Assembly (NCBI GenBank): GCA_001898505.1
Contig: MKTZ01000026.1
Span: forward strand, 1 to 64,000
DNA: 64,000 nucleotides
Origin: Sphingobacteriales bacterium 50-39
Lineage (GTDB): Bacteria > Bacteroidota > Bacteroidia > Chitinophagales > Chitinophagaceae
Direction: 5' to 3'
How positions within the stretch are numbered: the stretch's first letter is position 1; every line of letters starts with the position of its first letter. Both the position numbers and the translations under genes were made by a program. The notes beneath the pieces are model-generated. The model was not told the origin of the DNA. It ran no database searches and saw only the letters and a list, made by a program, of their open reading frames with translations. This document shows positions 42,082-50,749 of this stretch, piece after piece.

Positions 42082-42909
42082 TTACTCGAATACCACCGTT
42101 TTATTTTTATACACGAGCACTCTGTCGTCGAATACCAGCCGGAGCGCTTTGGCCAGAACAGATGTTTCTATTTCCTTGCCGGCCCGCATCATATCCGCGG
42201 CAGTGTAGGAATGATTAACGGGTATGATCTGCTGTGCGATGATAGGGCCTTCATCCAGCTGGTCGGTAACGAAATGTGCAGTGGCGCCTATGAGCTTGAC
42301 ACCCCGTTCGAACGCCTGACGGTATGGATTGGCGCCGACAAAGGCGGGGAGAAAGGAGTGATGGATATTGATGATGCGTGCGGGGAATGCCTGGATAAAC
42401 GCAGGCGACAGGATACGCATGAACTTGGCCAGGACAATATAGTCGGGTTGATGCAGGAGGAGGATGTCCAGGATGCGTTGCTCAAAAGCGTCTTTCTCTA
42501 TCTGCTCATGAGAAATATAGGAAAAGGGGATCTCAAATCTTCTGCAGATGTCTTCCAGCACAGGATAATTACCTATGACATGCTGAACGGAGGCGCCAAG
42601 TGTTTTAAAATGGTTGCGAATGAGGATATCGGAGAGACAATGATATTCCTTTGTCACCATCACCACGATCTTTTTCTCAGGCTGGGGGTTGATGGAAATA
42701 ACAGCATCCGGGGGAAGGAGCGGAGATAGTTTTTCACGAAGCTGCTCCTTCGACGTTTCTTTATCCACTTCAATACGTATAAAAAAACGATTTTCAGTGG
42801 GATCGACATGCTCGCGAAGGGACACAATATTGAGCTGCTCCCGGGCCAGGATGCCTGATATGGCCGCCACGAGCCCGACCCGGTCCTTGCATTGAATAAC
42901 GACAATCAT
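42082..42909 (-). CDS. purU: Formyltetrahydrofolate deformylase
   Basis: A 275-residue enzyme that hydrolyses 10-formyl-THF to formate and THF, balancing one-carbon pools and feeding PurT. An N-terminal ACT domain (VIQCKDRVGLVAAISGILAREQLNIVSL, about 3-80) precedes the formyl-transferase fold, with catalytic Asn and His in ARIINIHHSFLPAF and Asp in HFVTDQLDEGPIIAQ. The ACT domain in E. coli PurU senses methionine and glycine. Length is normal. A perfect inverted repeat covers the start codon (42908-42926). Confidence 0.93.
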   Translation of the reverse strand: MIVVIQCKDRVGLVAAISGILAREQLNIVSLREHVDPTENRFFIRIEVDKETSKEQLREKLSPLLPPDAVISINPQPEKKIVVMVTKEYHCLSDILIRNHFKTLGASVQHVIGNYPVLEDICRRFEIPFSYISHEQIEKDAFEQRILDILLLHQPDYIVLAKFMRILSPAFIQAFPARIINIHHSFLPAFVGANPYRQAFERGVKLIGATAHFVTDQLDEGPIIAQQIIPVNHSYTAADMMRAGKEIETSVLAKALRLVFDDRVLVYKNKTVVFE

Positions 42910-42926
42910 TCCGACAATATCGGAAT
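42908..42926 (-). promoter_or_regulatory. Hairpin over the purU start codon
   Basis: ATTCCGA and TCGGAAT form a perfect seven-pair stem with a five-base loop; the 3' arm includes the first two bases of the purU ATG. In RNA it could hide the start codon; in DNA it could be an operator. Confidence 0.35.
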
Positions 42927-43113
42927 ATTGAATGATCTTTTATCTGGCTTTTTGGGAGATTTCGGTTAATATAGACGAGGGGGAAATTCCCATTTAGGGA
43001 CAATAATCCTAAATATAGAAGTGATAGTAGGTTGGATAGATCACATTGCGTTGATAATTAATTTCTTAAAAAATGGCACATTAGTCGATACTGGTATATT
43101 AAACGCCAGCATC

Positions 43114-43431
43114 ATGACCCGATATTCTTTAGTCGTGAATAAAAGGGGCACCATACTTTCCTTTAAGGTGGTAGATGCCGACCCGGAGCTGTTCCCTGTA
43201 CGCGATATGACCGGGCATCATTTTAGCCGTCTGATTGGAGAAGATTGCAGAAAGGACCTGGGATATATCCTGCATGAGATTTCCAGGACCCGCCAGGCCG
43301 GAAGCTTTCGTACATTTTTTGGTCCGAGAGGTTCTCATGCCGGTGCGGTAGTTGAATGGACGGTCCAGCCAAAGCCAGGAAGTATTTTTTCAACGGTCCG
43401 TTTTGAGCTTACCGGAAAAGACCCTGAATAA
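43114..43431 (+). CDS. Small PAS-like protein, unrecognised
   Basis: A 105-residue frame from the ATG at 43114; a GTG at 43021 would add 31 residues of hydrophobic character. TRYSLVVNKRGTILSFKVVDADPELFPVRDMTGHHFSRLIGED resembles the first half of a PAS domain (strand-strand-helix), followed by VVEWTVQPKPGSIFSTVRFELTG as closing strands. There is no catalytic motif and no DNA-binding part. It may be a stand-alone sensor domain. A terminator follows at 43460-43477. Confidence 0.5.
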   Translation: MTRYSLVVNKRGTILSFKVVDADPELFPVRDMTGHHFSRLIGEDCRKDLGYILHEISRTRQAGSFRTFFGPRGSHAGAVVEWTVQPKPGSIFSTVRFELTGKDPE

Positions 43432-43459
43432 TACAGCATTAGCTAACCTTTGACCATAG

Positions 43460-43477
43460 ACCCGGGCAGATCCGGGT
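43460..43477 (+). terminator. Terminator after the PAS-like gene
   Basis: ACCCGG and CCGGGT arms with a six-base loop, followed by TTTCTTTTTG. Confidence 0.75.
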
Positions 43478-43563
43478 TTTCTTTTTGTCTTATAATTAAC
43501 ATTATGTTAAATAACCCCTTCGCTCCCGCGTACGGGTCATAGGTTATCACACAGGTCAAGTAT

Positions 43564-44580
43564 CTATTGGGTCCTTTTCACGGTGAAATTGCCAGTAACG
43601 GGCATATTCGGGTTGTTATCAATCTGGCTATCGTAATTAACAATACCGGTAAACGTTCCTTTGATATAACCTCCTACCGGTCCAAATTCTATAATATTGC
43701 AATCCAGGTCATATCCTTTATAGCGGCTGAAACCATCACTGTGGAGGCTCATACGAAATCGCTTCATTTTCACGGGCCCGGCGCCAGTGAGTACTGGTAA
43801 GTCCATATCAATATTGGGCCCATACGTGCAACAGCCAACAGAGCCGCTAATCGAACATCCCGTGTCGCTGACTGAATATGAGATGTTATCGCCAGGGGAA
43901 GACAACCCACCATATGCATATCCATTGGCGGTTGCTTGAATTACTTGATCCTTTTTGCAGGCAACAACCATTGACGCATCAAAAGTGCCGACACCAAAAT
44001 GATAAATCTGGGGGAGCCCCTCCCGCAGGTTGACCAAATCATAAGCAGTGATCGTGACGTCAGTGACGGTCGTGTCCTTTCGGCCCACTGTAAAGCTAAA
44101 ATGTCCGCGGTCAGCTCTGTGGATATCTACCCGATGGGTAACGCCGTCAACTAAAATGGTAACATATCCCGAATCGATGTACATAGGGTTACAGGTGTAG
44201 CCATCCCCAGTAATAGTAAGAAAATGATGTGCATCACATGCCAGCAATACTCCTACGTTGACAGAATCTACACCCGCATACACAGTATCCGGATAGCCTT
44301 CCATTTTGACAGCAGCATCGTAAGGAATGATCCTCACCATGCCTGTCGTGGTATCGTTTCGCTGAATGCTGATCGTGAAAAGCCCTTTCTTGAGCGAGGC
44401 CTGATGACTTGTATTATCGACCCAGACGATGACATATCCGGAATCCAGCAGGGCGCCGGAACAATCCTCAACAGTGCCGGTGATCGTAAGGACTGGTTTT
44501 GACGGTGTATGATCTTTATGGCAGGCGAAAAAAAACAAAAGCAAGATGGCGGAAAGGACAAGGGTTATTATCTTTTTCAT
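43564..44580 (-). CDS. Secreted lipoprotein with two repeated beta domains, unrecognised
   Basis: A 338-residue lipoprotein starting at the ATG 44580 (a GTG two codons upstream is less likely), with a lipobox FFFACHKD. Two similar units follow, each with an ITG-type strand, a cysteine, LDSGYVIVWVDNTSHQASLKKG or IDSGYVTILVDGVTHRVDIHR, FTISIQRNDTTTGMVRIIPYD or FSFTVGRKDTTVTDVTITAYD, and VGVLLACD or ASMVVACKK. They look like an internal duplication of about 105 residues. The last third (after about 215) is different, with paired cysteines (GCSISGSVGCCTYG) and strands. No family is known to me; it is likely surface- or periplasm-facing. Confidence 0.65.
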   Translation of the reverse strand: MKKIITLVLSAILLLFFFACHKDHTPSKPVLTITGTVEDCSGALLDSGYVIVWVDNTSHQASLKKGLFTISIQRNDTTTGMVRIIPYDAAVKMEGYPDTVYAGVDSVNVGVLLACDAHHFLTITGDGYTCNPMYIDSGYVTILVDGVTHRVDIHRADRGHFSFTVGRKDTTVTDVTITAYDLVNLREGLPQIYHFGVGTFDASMVVACKKDQVIQATANGYAYGGLSSPGDNISYSVSDTGCSISGSVGCCTYGPNIDMDLPVLTGAGPVKMKRFRMSLHSDGFSRYKGYDLDCNIIEFGPVGGYIKGTFTGIVNYDSQIDNNPNMPVTGNFTVKRTQ

Positions 44581-44999
44581 GGTCACAGGTTAACGTGACG
44601 GCAAGATAATACACTGCTTCCATATTTTCTTTCTAGCAACCTTGATATATTTTCCATATGGAGAGCAAGAATAATATGTAACGGTGAAGGCGCCCCCTTA
44701 GGCGATTTGGTTTTCTTAAAAAAAAGAGCAATCTTTGCGGTGCGATCAATTATTCTCATTCCTTTAGAAATCTGTTTCCCACCTCGGTACCACCCCATTG
44801 ACAGCCTGAAATTCAGTTTTTCTGTGGAAACCTTTTTTCATTAGGCCTTGACAATCTACCTGCCTGTACTTCTTACTACAATGACTATGCAACAGCAAGA
44901 TTAGGATTCTATTCCTGTGGATTAACCTACCGACTGATCATTGGTCAATCCTGCCGTCTATTGACAGTTTAATGATCTTAACTTCTTAAAAAAAAAATT
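44581..44999. other. Gene-free stretch upstream of the secreted-protein pair
   Basis: About 420 bases between divergent genes. No frame here has coding character on either strand. It is AT-rich near 44,970-44,999 with a poly-A leader directly before the ATG at 45000. TTGACA-like boxes occur at 44,849 and 44,961, but no element fits both -33 and -7 well. Confidence 0.5.
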
Positions 45000-46019
45000 A
45001 TGAAAAAGCACCTTCTACTCAGCATGCTCGTCATCTCATGCTCCCTATTCTCATTTAATACTGCCTATGCAAAGATCCACAGGGTAGGTTATTTTGGAAC
45101 ACCCGTGCATGGGACAGATTATTCAACGCTGCAAAATGCCCATGATTCAGCCACCGCCGGAGACACTCTCCTGTTGTTCCCGGGAAGTTGGAGCGCAACA
45201 TTTACAAAAAAATACGTCGTGATAGGATACGGTTATTTTGTAACAGGCGCCGGCAGCAACCCCAATCTTCAAAATATCACCGGAGCCATGACCGTAACGG
45301 TGTATATTGATTCAACCGCATCAGGCAGCACATTCAGCGGTCTGGATGGAGCATCAATTTTTGCATATTATGGGAATCCCGTAAGCAATATAACCATCAG
45401 CCGCTGCAATGGAAATGTGTATTTCAACAATCGAACATCCAGTAACTGGCAGGTATCAGAATGTAATCTGGCAAATTTGGTTTATGAATGGGGCGGTGGC
45501 ATTGTGTCAAATCTTAGTGTGAACAATTGTTACATTGGGTCTTTAAGTCTCAGCGCGGGGGCGCCAAACGGACAAAGCGGACAATTTAATAACGACATTT
45601 TCAACAGTTGCGATCTTGGCAATGGCGCCTTTCTGTTAAAGAATGATATATTTTTATTTTACCACTCGAATGATCTGAATTGCGTGTATCAGAATAGCAT
45701 CGGCAACAAAGATTATTCTGCTATTCCTGCAACCAATGGCGATCAGAATATCACCAACGCCATCATGACGACGAACGTTTTTGTAGGCTATTCTACACAA
45801 GGTGCTTTCAGCAATGATGGGCGCTGGGTACTTAAAGCCGGCAGTCCCGCCATACACGCCGGATTGGGTGGCACCGACTGTGGTATCTTTGGGGGAACCA
45901 ACCCTTATAAGCTCAGCGGCATACCGAACGTTCCTTCTTTTTATCTGTTGACGGCGCCAAGTACAGTTACCAGTACCAACCCCTATACCATTACTTTTAG
46001 CGTTCGCAGCAATAATTAA
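45000..46019 (+). CDS. Secreted parallel beta-helix-like protein
   Basis: A 339-residue protein with signal peptide (about 1-24, cleaved near AYAKI). DYSTLQNAHDSATAGDTLLLFPGSW is the usual opening of right-handed beta-helix proteins, and repeated short strand turns follow (ISRCNGNVYFNNRTSSNWQ; LSVNNCYIGSLSLSAG; FNSCDLGNGAFLLKNDIF). The end (LKAGSPAIHAGLGGTDCGIFGGTNPYKLSG) is a common C-terminal feature of such proteins in Bacteroidota. No T9SS sorting domain is present, unlike in the next gene. The two genes are 30 bases apart and likely co-expressed; this protein's role is unknown. Confidence 0.7.
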   Translation: MKKHLLLSMLVISCSLFSFNTAYAKIHRVGYFGTPVHGTDYSTLQNAHDSATAGDTLLLFPGSWSATFTKKYVVIGYGYFVTGAGSNPNLQNITGAMTVTVYIDSTASGSTFSGLDGASIFAYYGNPVSNITISRCNGNVYFNNRTSSNWQVSECNLANLVYEWGGGIVSNLSVNNCYIGSLSLSAGAPNGQSGQFNNDIFNSCDLGNGAFLLKNDIFLFYHSNDLNCVYQNSIGNKDYSAIPATNGDQNITNAIMTTNVFVGYSTQGAFSNDGRWVLKAGSPAIHAGLGGTDCGIFGGTNPYKLSGIPNVPSFYLLTAPSTVTSTNPYTITFSVRSNN

Positions 46020-46049
46020 CACCCCTTAATTTCCATAAACCCTTTTTAT

Positions 46050-48284
46050 ATGATACAGAATATAAAACGCTGGGTCTGGTGTTTGGCGGGGTTAATATGG
46101 GCATCGAGTCTTAGTGCACAGCCCAACCTCAACAGGGTGGAGTATTATATCGATATGGATCCCGGCTACGGCCAAGCCACTTCCATCCCATTCCCACCCG
46201 GTCCCAGCCTAACCAATTTCGCCTTAAATCTCAATCCTGGCAGTCTCACCAGCGGAGTCCATATCCTCGGCATCCGTGCCAGAGATGCCAATGGCGGCTG
46301 GAGCCTGGACAATAAATGGTTGTTCGTCAAGCCTTACCCCGCCGACTCCACTGGCCCGGGACCCGTTCCCAATCTCAACAAAATAGAATATTACCTGGAC
46401 ACAGACCCAGGTTATGGGAAAGCCACTGCTATACCTTTCTCACCCGGCACCGGCGTCGCCAATGCTGCTTTGAATATCAATCCCGGCAGTGTTACCAGCG
46501 GCGTACATATACTTTGCATCCGCGCCCAGGATGCCAATGGCCGCTGGAGCCTGGATAATAAATGGTTGTTTGCAAGACCATATCCCTCAGATAGCACCGG
46601 CCCCGGACCCGCACCGAACCTGAGCCGGGTAGAATATTATTTAGATACAGACCCGGGTTATGGGAAAGCCACTGCCGTTGCTTTCACACCGGGCACCAAT
46701 CTGGCAAATATCAACATCAATATCAATCCCTCAAGCCTTGCTAACGGCATACATCTACTCGGCATTCGCGCCCAGGATGCCAAAGGCGACTGGAGCCTGG
46801 ATAACAAATGGCTGTTTGCCAGGCCCTATCCTGCGGATTCCACAGGTCCTGGTCCCATACTTAACTTGACGCAGATAGAATATTATTTTGATAAAGACCC
46901 TGGCTTTGGAAAGGGTATACCGGTAGCTATCAACCCGGTGACCAATCTACCTAACTTCAAGTTGCCCATCAATATCGCGGGTTTAAGCGCGGGAGTCCAC
47001 ATATTATTCATCCGTTCGAAAAACGTCAATGGAGCGTGGAGCTTAGACAATAAATTCAATTTTGCAGTTTCCTCCGCAATTGCCGCTCCCGCTATTGTCG
47101 TTAACAGCGTTAGCAAAAAAATCATTTGTGATAAAGATACGCTTATGGTTTCTTACCAGGCTGACGGAACCTACAATACAGGGAATATTTTCAGAGTGGA
47201 ATTAAGTGATGCCAATGCAAATTTCACTGCTCCTAAAGTCATCGGTAGTTATACCGGCACCGGCAACACTACTATCATATGTCCGCTGCCGGACAATTTA
47301 CCCATTGGGAATAATTACAGAGTACGGGTATCGAGCACCAATCCGGTTGTCACCGGAGTTACAGGCAGCGATTCGCTTGCAATCCATGTTAGGCCAGCTA
47401 TTCAAACCATTACCGGGGACAGCAACGTCAATGTTACCCTTAGCTATCCATATAGCGTACCCGCCGTTGCAGGAAGTGCCTGGACCTGGGTAGCCCCGGC
47501 GGCTACTATCACGCAGACTGCCAATTCCGCCAATCTCCTGTGGAACATTGCCGGCCAGCAGACGATCAAAGTTATTCAGACCGACCAATTCGGATGCAGA
47601 GCGGACACCAGTAGAAAGAATGTGAATGTCTATGCTTTACACTTAGACAGCATTAAGGTCTCCACCCTTTCGATTTGTGCGGGCAACAGCCTTGTCGTAA
47701 CTGCAAAGGCTTTTGGGGCGTATAAAGCAGGCAATGTGTTTACTGCACAATTGAGTAGCGCCACCGGCAGCTTCACCAGCCCTACAACTATCGGCAAAGA
47801 CACTGCCAATCCGGTTGGCAATGCTCAGCTTGTAACTATCCATGCCACGATACCCAAAACGCAGGCTCTTGGTACGGGCTATCGGATACGCATAACAGCC
47901 AGTTCACCTGTAGTTACCAGCGCCGACAACGGACAAAACATTTCGATCAACTGTGTAGCTGCGGCGATCACGAGCCTTACCGCTTCCGATTCGGGACATG
48001 CGCTCTTTGATAGGCCAGCGATTGAAGGGAATGCCATTCTGTTATATCCCAATCCTGCAAAGGATGTCTCAACCCTGGTATTTACGGCCGCAGCCGAAGA
48101 GCAATACTCCGTTGAAGTCTCTGATGCAGTCGGCAAAGTATTGTTAGTCCGGGAGGGAAAGAGTACGATAGGCCAAAATCTGGTAAGCCTGAATATTAGT
48201 AACTATGCTCACGGTATATACTTTGTCAGCCTTCTGGATAAAGTACATGGCAGACGTACGCTGAAACTGGTCAAATTGGAATAA
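46050..48284 (+). CDS. T9SS-sorted surface protein with 82-residue tandem repeats
   Basis: A 744-residue secreted protein. A signal peptide (1-23, ending SLSAQ) is followed by three near-identical 82-residue repeats and a partial fourth (residues 26-340), each beginning with xVEYYxDxDPGYG, containing SGVHILxIRAxDANGxWSLDNKW and ending RPYPxDSTGPGP. Two Ig-like or PKD-like segments follow (about 345-560; IICDKDTLMVSYQADGTYNTG and LSICAGNSLVVTAKAFGAYKAG are similar to each other). The C-terminus is a type A sorting domain (ILLYPNPAKDVSTLVF, YAHGIYFVSLLD, RRTLKLVKLE) that directs export by the type IX system and attachment to the surface. It is probably an adhesin or matrix protein; the ligand is unknown. 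Confidence 0.85.
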   Translation: MIQNIKRWVWCLAGLIWASSLSAQPNLNRVEYYIDMDPGYGQATSIPFPPGPSLTNFALNLNPGSLTSGVHILGIRARDANGGWSLDNKWLFVKPYPADSTGPGPVPNLNKIEYYLDTDPGYGKATAIPFSPGTGVANAALNINPGSVTSGVHILCIRAQDANGRWSLDNKWLFARPYPSDSTGPGPAPNLSRVEYYLDTDPGYGKATAVAFTPGTNLANINININPSSLANGIHLLGIRAQDAKGDWSLDNKWLFARPYPADSTGPGPILNLTQIEYYFDKDPGFGKGIPVAINPVTNLPNFKLPINIAGLSAGVHILFIRSKNVNGAWSLDNKFNFAVSSAIAAPAIVVNSVSKKIICDKDTLMVSYQADGTYNTGNIFRVELSDANANFTAPKVIGSYTGTGNTTIICPLPDNLPIGNNYRVRVSSTNPVVTGVTGSDSLAIHVRPAIQTITGDSNVNVTLSYPYSVPAVAGSAWTWVAPAATITQTANSANLLWNIAGQQTIKVIQTDQFGCRADTSRKNVNVYALHLDSIKVSTLSICAGNSLVVTAKAFGAYKAGNVFTAQLSSATGSFTSPTTIGKDTANPVGNAQLVTIHATIPKTQALGTGYRIRITASSPVVTSADNGQNISINCVAAAITSLTASDSGHALFDRPAIEGNAILLYPNPAKDVSTLVFTAAAEEQYSVEVSDAVGKVLLVREGKSTIGQNLVSLNISNYAHGIYFVSLLDKVHGRRTLKLVKLE
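46125..47063 (+). repeat. Tandem 246-bp coding repeats (3 full plus 1 partial)
   Basis: Copies at 46125-46370, 46371-46616, 46617-46862 and a diverged partial copy from 46863. Copies two and three are the most alike at DNA level, pointing to recent duplication. Copy number may vary by recombination. Confidence 0.85.
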
Positions 48285-48304
48285 TAAACACCGCCTTTTG
48301 TATG

Positions 48305-48338
48305 AAAACCTATAGGACTTAAAAATCTTATAGGTTTT
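48305..48338. terminator. Bidirectional terminator between convergent genes
   Basis: AAAACCTATA pairs with TATAGGTTTT, with further pairing inside and T-runs on both strands. It serves the T9SS protein gene (plus) and the OmpA gene (minus). Confidence 0.8.
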
Positions 48339-48342
48339 TTTG

Positions 48343-49215
48343 TTACTTCCGCTCCAGCATCTGTAAGATCCTGTCCGTATCCGGAATGATAAAAACCCGG
48401 GTACGCCGGTCGGCTATTATTCCCCCGGTGGTATCCGTCGCGGCAGGCATAAGCTCTTGCGTACGACCAGCCGCCGTCATTCTGGAAGAGGCTATATGAT
48501 AGTCGTTCTGGAGCATGCGAACGATGGCCGCAGCTCTTTTAACACTGATGTCCCATGTATCCGGCAAAGAGTCCTGCGTGGATGCCAGGCTGTCCGACTG
48601 GACGGCATGCCCCTCGACGGTAAATCCCGCCTCGGGCACGTCATTGAATACCCTTGCCATCCGGCCTATCACAGACCTGGCCTTTGTAGTAAGCACATAG
48701 CTATTGCTGTCAGTGAACAGCAGGCTGTCCGCAATGTCCACAGAGACCATGCCTCTCTCTACCTTTATCCGAACGTTCTGGTCCCCATAGCCTCCCATAT
48801 AAGCCTTCAGGTTCATCAACGCCACCAGGTTCACTGAATCACGATGCGCAACGGCGGCACGCAGGTCCTGTATATAGCTGTCCTTGGCGCCAATGTTATC
48901 CATCGACTTTTTCAGGCCCTCCGCCTGGGCGCTGCTCAGCGTCGAGAGGTCCTGCAACTGCTTCCTCAGCATGGTGATATTCTCTTTGCTGGCGTTCAGC
49001 TCCAGGTCCTGGCTGGTCAGCTGGTTCTGCAGCGTCGTCTTTTGCTTATTGAGATCGCTGTTCTTATCCTGACAGGTCTTCAACGTCTGTTGCGACCATG
49101 CATACAAGGAGTCGCTCTTTTGCGCCTGCAGCTGCAAGGCTTTATATTTTCCGGTAGAGACACAGGATACGGCAACGGATGAAATAAAAACGAGGTAGAT
49201 GTAGGCCGGTCGCAT
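48343..49215 (-). CDS. OmpA-family lipoprotein with coiled coil
   Basis: A 290-residue lipoprotein: lipobox VAVSCVSTGKY, then a long coiled coil (about 25-130; YKALQLQAQKSDSLYAWSQ, LQNQLTSQDLELNASKENITMLRKQLQDL) and a C-terminal OmpA-like peptidoglycan-binding domain (about 150-285; VSVDIADSLLFTDSNSYVL, FTVEGHAVQSDS, DTWDISVKRAAAIVRMLQ, MTAAGRTQ, RRTRVFIIP). The Asp and Arg that bind diaminopimelate are in the WDISVKRA and RRTR segments. It probably tethers the outer membrane to the cell wall. Transcribed alone towards a shared terminator. Confidence 0.88.
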   Translation of the reverse strand: MRPAYIYLVFISSVAVSCVSTGKYKALQLQAQKSDSLYAWSQQTLKTCQDKNSDLNKQKTTLQNQLTSQDLELNASKENITMLRKQLQDLSTLSSAQAEGLKKSMDNIGAKDSYIQDLRAAVAHRDSVNLVALMNLKAYMGGYGDQNVRIKVERGMVSVDIADSLLFTDSNSYVLTTKARSVIGRMARVFNDVPEAGFTVEGHAVQSDSLASTQDSLPDTWDISVKRAAAIVRMLQNDYHIASSRMTAAGRTQELMPAATDTTGGIIADRRTRVFIIPDTDRILQMLERK

Positions 49216-49257
49216 AAAAGGGTTTTACAATTGGGCCCAAAGGTAATGCGCCGCTGC

Positions 49258-50151
49258 CTATCCAACAAGAGCCGGCTGATAAACAGCCTTCAGGAATTCA
49301 TTGGTCGGGACCGGTTTGCGTCCAAGCAGCTGTTCCAGGTCATTCGAGACCTTGTCGAACTCCCCAACCTTTGCGGCTGTTGCAAAGCCTGCCACGATGC
49401 CTATGATCTCAGCAGGCACACCGGCCGCGGTCAAGACTGTATTGAATTCTTCCAGCGATGGAGAATGATAAGCGATGGGCAGCCCTGTAGCCTTTGAAAT
49501 GCTTTTGACCACGTCGTGATAGGATACGGCTTCGGCGCCCGTCAATACCAGCGTCTTGTTGTCGTATCGTCCGGTGGTGTCGAGCAGTACATTAGCCCCA
49601 CCCTCGGCAAGATCGGTACGTACAGCAAAGGCCGTCTTGCCCTCACCGGCAGGCAGATAAAGAGTCTTTGTCTCCAGCAAATGGGGACCGGCGAATATCG
49701 GGATCATATCCGCATAAATACCATGCTGAAGAATGGTGTAGACAAGCCCGGAGGCTTTCAAAAGCTGCTCGGTCCGCAGATGCGACTTGGCGACAAGGGC
49801 AATGGGAGACGCTGCTGTTTCGTCCTTGTGCTGGAAACTGGTATATACCACCTGCCGCACACCTGCTTCTTTGGCTGCCTGCACCACATTCTCATGCTGC
49901 GGCATGCGGTGTGCAATATCATTGCCAGACACGAAGTACAGTTTATCGATGCCCCTGAAGGCGCTGACAAGAGAGGCATGATCTGTGTAATCGCCGATCC
50001 TTATTTCCACACCCCTGGCAGCGAGCCCGGCCGCTTTGTCTGCATTGCGGACCAGCGCAACGATGTGCTTAGGTGATGTTCTTTTAAGAAGGCTGTCTAT
50101 GACGGCTGAACCCAGGGGGCCTGTGGCGCCCGTAATCATTATCTTTTTCAT
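49258..50151 (-). CDS. NmrA-like SDR NAD(P)H reductase (QorB-type)
   Basis: A 297-residue atypical short-chain dehydrogenase. The N-terminal MKKIMITGATGPLGSAVIDSLLKR is the NAD(P)-binding GxxGxxG loop, followed by HIVALVRNADKAAGLAARGVEIRIGDYTD and VVYTSFQHKDET. The active-site YxxxK tyrosine is not conserved, which is typical of NmrA/QorB (YtfG) proteins that reduce quinones or act as redox sensors. The C-terminal SYHDVVKSISKATGLP matches the substrate half. It is divergent from an HxlR regulator gene, with an HxlR-like operator just downstream of its promoter, so it is probably induced by quinones or reactive electrophiles. Confidence 0.88.
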   Translation of the reverse strand: MKKIMITGATGPLGSAVIDSLLKRTSPKHIVALVRNADKAAGLAARGVEIRIGDYTDHASLVSAFRGIDKLYFVSGNDIAHRMPQHENVVQAAKEAGVRQVVYTSFQHKDETAASPIALVAKSHLRTEQLLKASGLVYTILQHGIYADMIPIFAGPHLLETKTLYLPAGEGKTAFAVRTDLAEGGANVLLDTTGRYDNKTLVLTGAEAVSYHDVVKSISKATGLPIAYHSPSLEEFNTVLTAAGVPAEIIGIVAGFATAAKVGEFDKVSNDLEQLLGRKPVPTNEFLKAVYQPALVG

Positions 50152-50158
50152 CTTTATT

Positions 50159-50206
50159 ACTTACTTTTGGTAAGTCAAAGGTAAAAGGAGAGTGAACGCT
50201 GGACAA
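50159..50206 (-). promoter_or_regulatory. Promoter and HxlR-type operator of the reductase gene
   Basis: On the minus strand TTG (50204-50206) and TACCTTTG (50176-50183) are 20 bases apart. An inverted repeat ACTTAC-N5-GTAAGT (50159-50175) lies directly downstream over the expected transcription start. It resembles the TACT...AGTA operators of YodB/HxlR repressors. A further half site TACTTACC lies at 50227-50234, nearer the regulator gene. Confidence 0.6.
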
Positions 50207-50270
50207 GAAGGCACGCGGACGTGTTCTACTTACCTGGAAGAAACTAATATTGGAATTCAACCCGTAAAAG

Positions 50271-50654
50271 ATGAAAAATAATCTGGAAAATTTTTCCCCT
50301 TCCGAGAAATGCCCTGTGCGGCAGGTATTGGACAGGTTTGGGGACAAGTGGTCGATCCTCATCGTCCTTGTATTGGGCAGCGCCGGCAAGCTCCGGTTTA
50401 ACGAATTGCATAAGGTCATCGGGGACATCTCCCAGAAAATGCTCACTACCACCCTGCGTACGCTGGAGGCGGATGGATTGATATCGAGAAAGGTCTTCCC
50501 AGAGATCCCGCCCAGGGTGGAATATGAGCTGACAGACATCGGCAACAGCCTGGTCCCCCATATCAACAATCTCTCAAAATGGGCTGATGAGCATATGCCG
50601 GCTATCAAACGGTCGAGAAAAAGATACGCCGCCGGACAGATATTGTATCGATAA
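50271..50654 (+). CDS. HxlR family winged-helix regulator
   Basis: A 127-residue HxlR/MarR-like regulator. KCPVRQVLDRFGDKWSILIVLVLG with the conserved Cys near the start is the family signature (the redox-sensing cysteine of YodB/HypR-type members), followed by LRFNELHKVIGDISQKMLTTTLRTLEADGLISRKVFPEIPPRVEYELT, the DNA-binding wing. It likely represses the divergent NmrA-like reductase through the palindrome at 50159-50175 and is released on thiol modification (inference from relatives). Its last codons overlap the palindrome used by the downstream permease promoter. Confidence 0.93.
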   Translation: MKNNLENFSPSEKCPVRQVLDRFGDKWSILIVLVLGSAGKLRFNELHKVIGDISQKMLTTTLRTLEADGLISRKVFPEIPPRVEYELTDIGNSLVPHINNLSKWADEHMPAIKRSRKRYAAGQILYR

Positions 50655-50660
50655 CGAACA
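50644..50660. promoter_or_regulatory. Enhancer-like palindrome of the second FtsX permease
   Basis: TGTATCGATAACGAACA matches the site at the first permease at 14 of 17 positions. It lies 52 bases upstream of the sigma54-like -24 element and partly inside the end of the HxlR gene. A related inverted half (TCGTTATCAATA) follows at 50690-50701. Confidence 0.55.
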
Positions 50661-50712
50661 CATGGCTTCAAACAGGCCACGCAACTTGGTCGTTATCAAT
50701 AAATTAACATTC

Positions 50713-50727
50713 CGGCATCTCATTAGC
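50713..50727 (+). promoter_or_regulatory. Sigma54-like promoter of the second FtsX permease
   Basis: CGGCATCTCATTAGC keeps the invariant GG and GC at the right distance and shares TAGC at -12 with the first permease promoter, though two -24 bases and one -12 base differ from consensus. The ATG is 23 bases downstream. Confidence 0.5.
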
Positions 50728-50749
50728 GGGAAAATCCCAAAAACACCGC

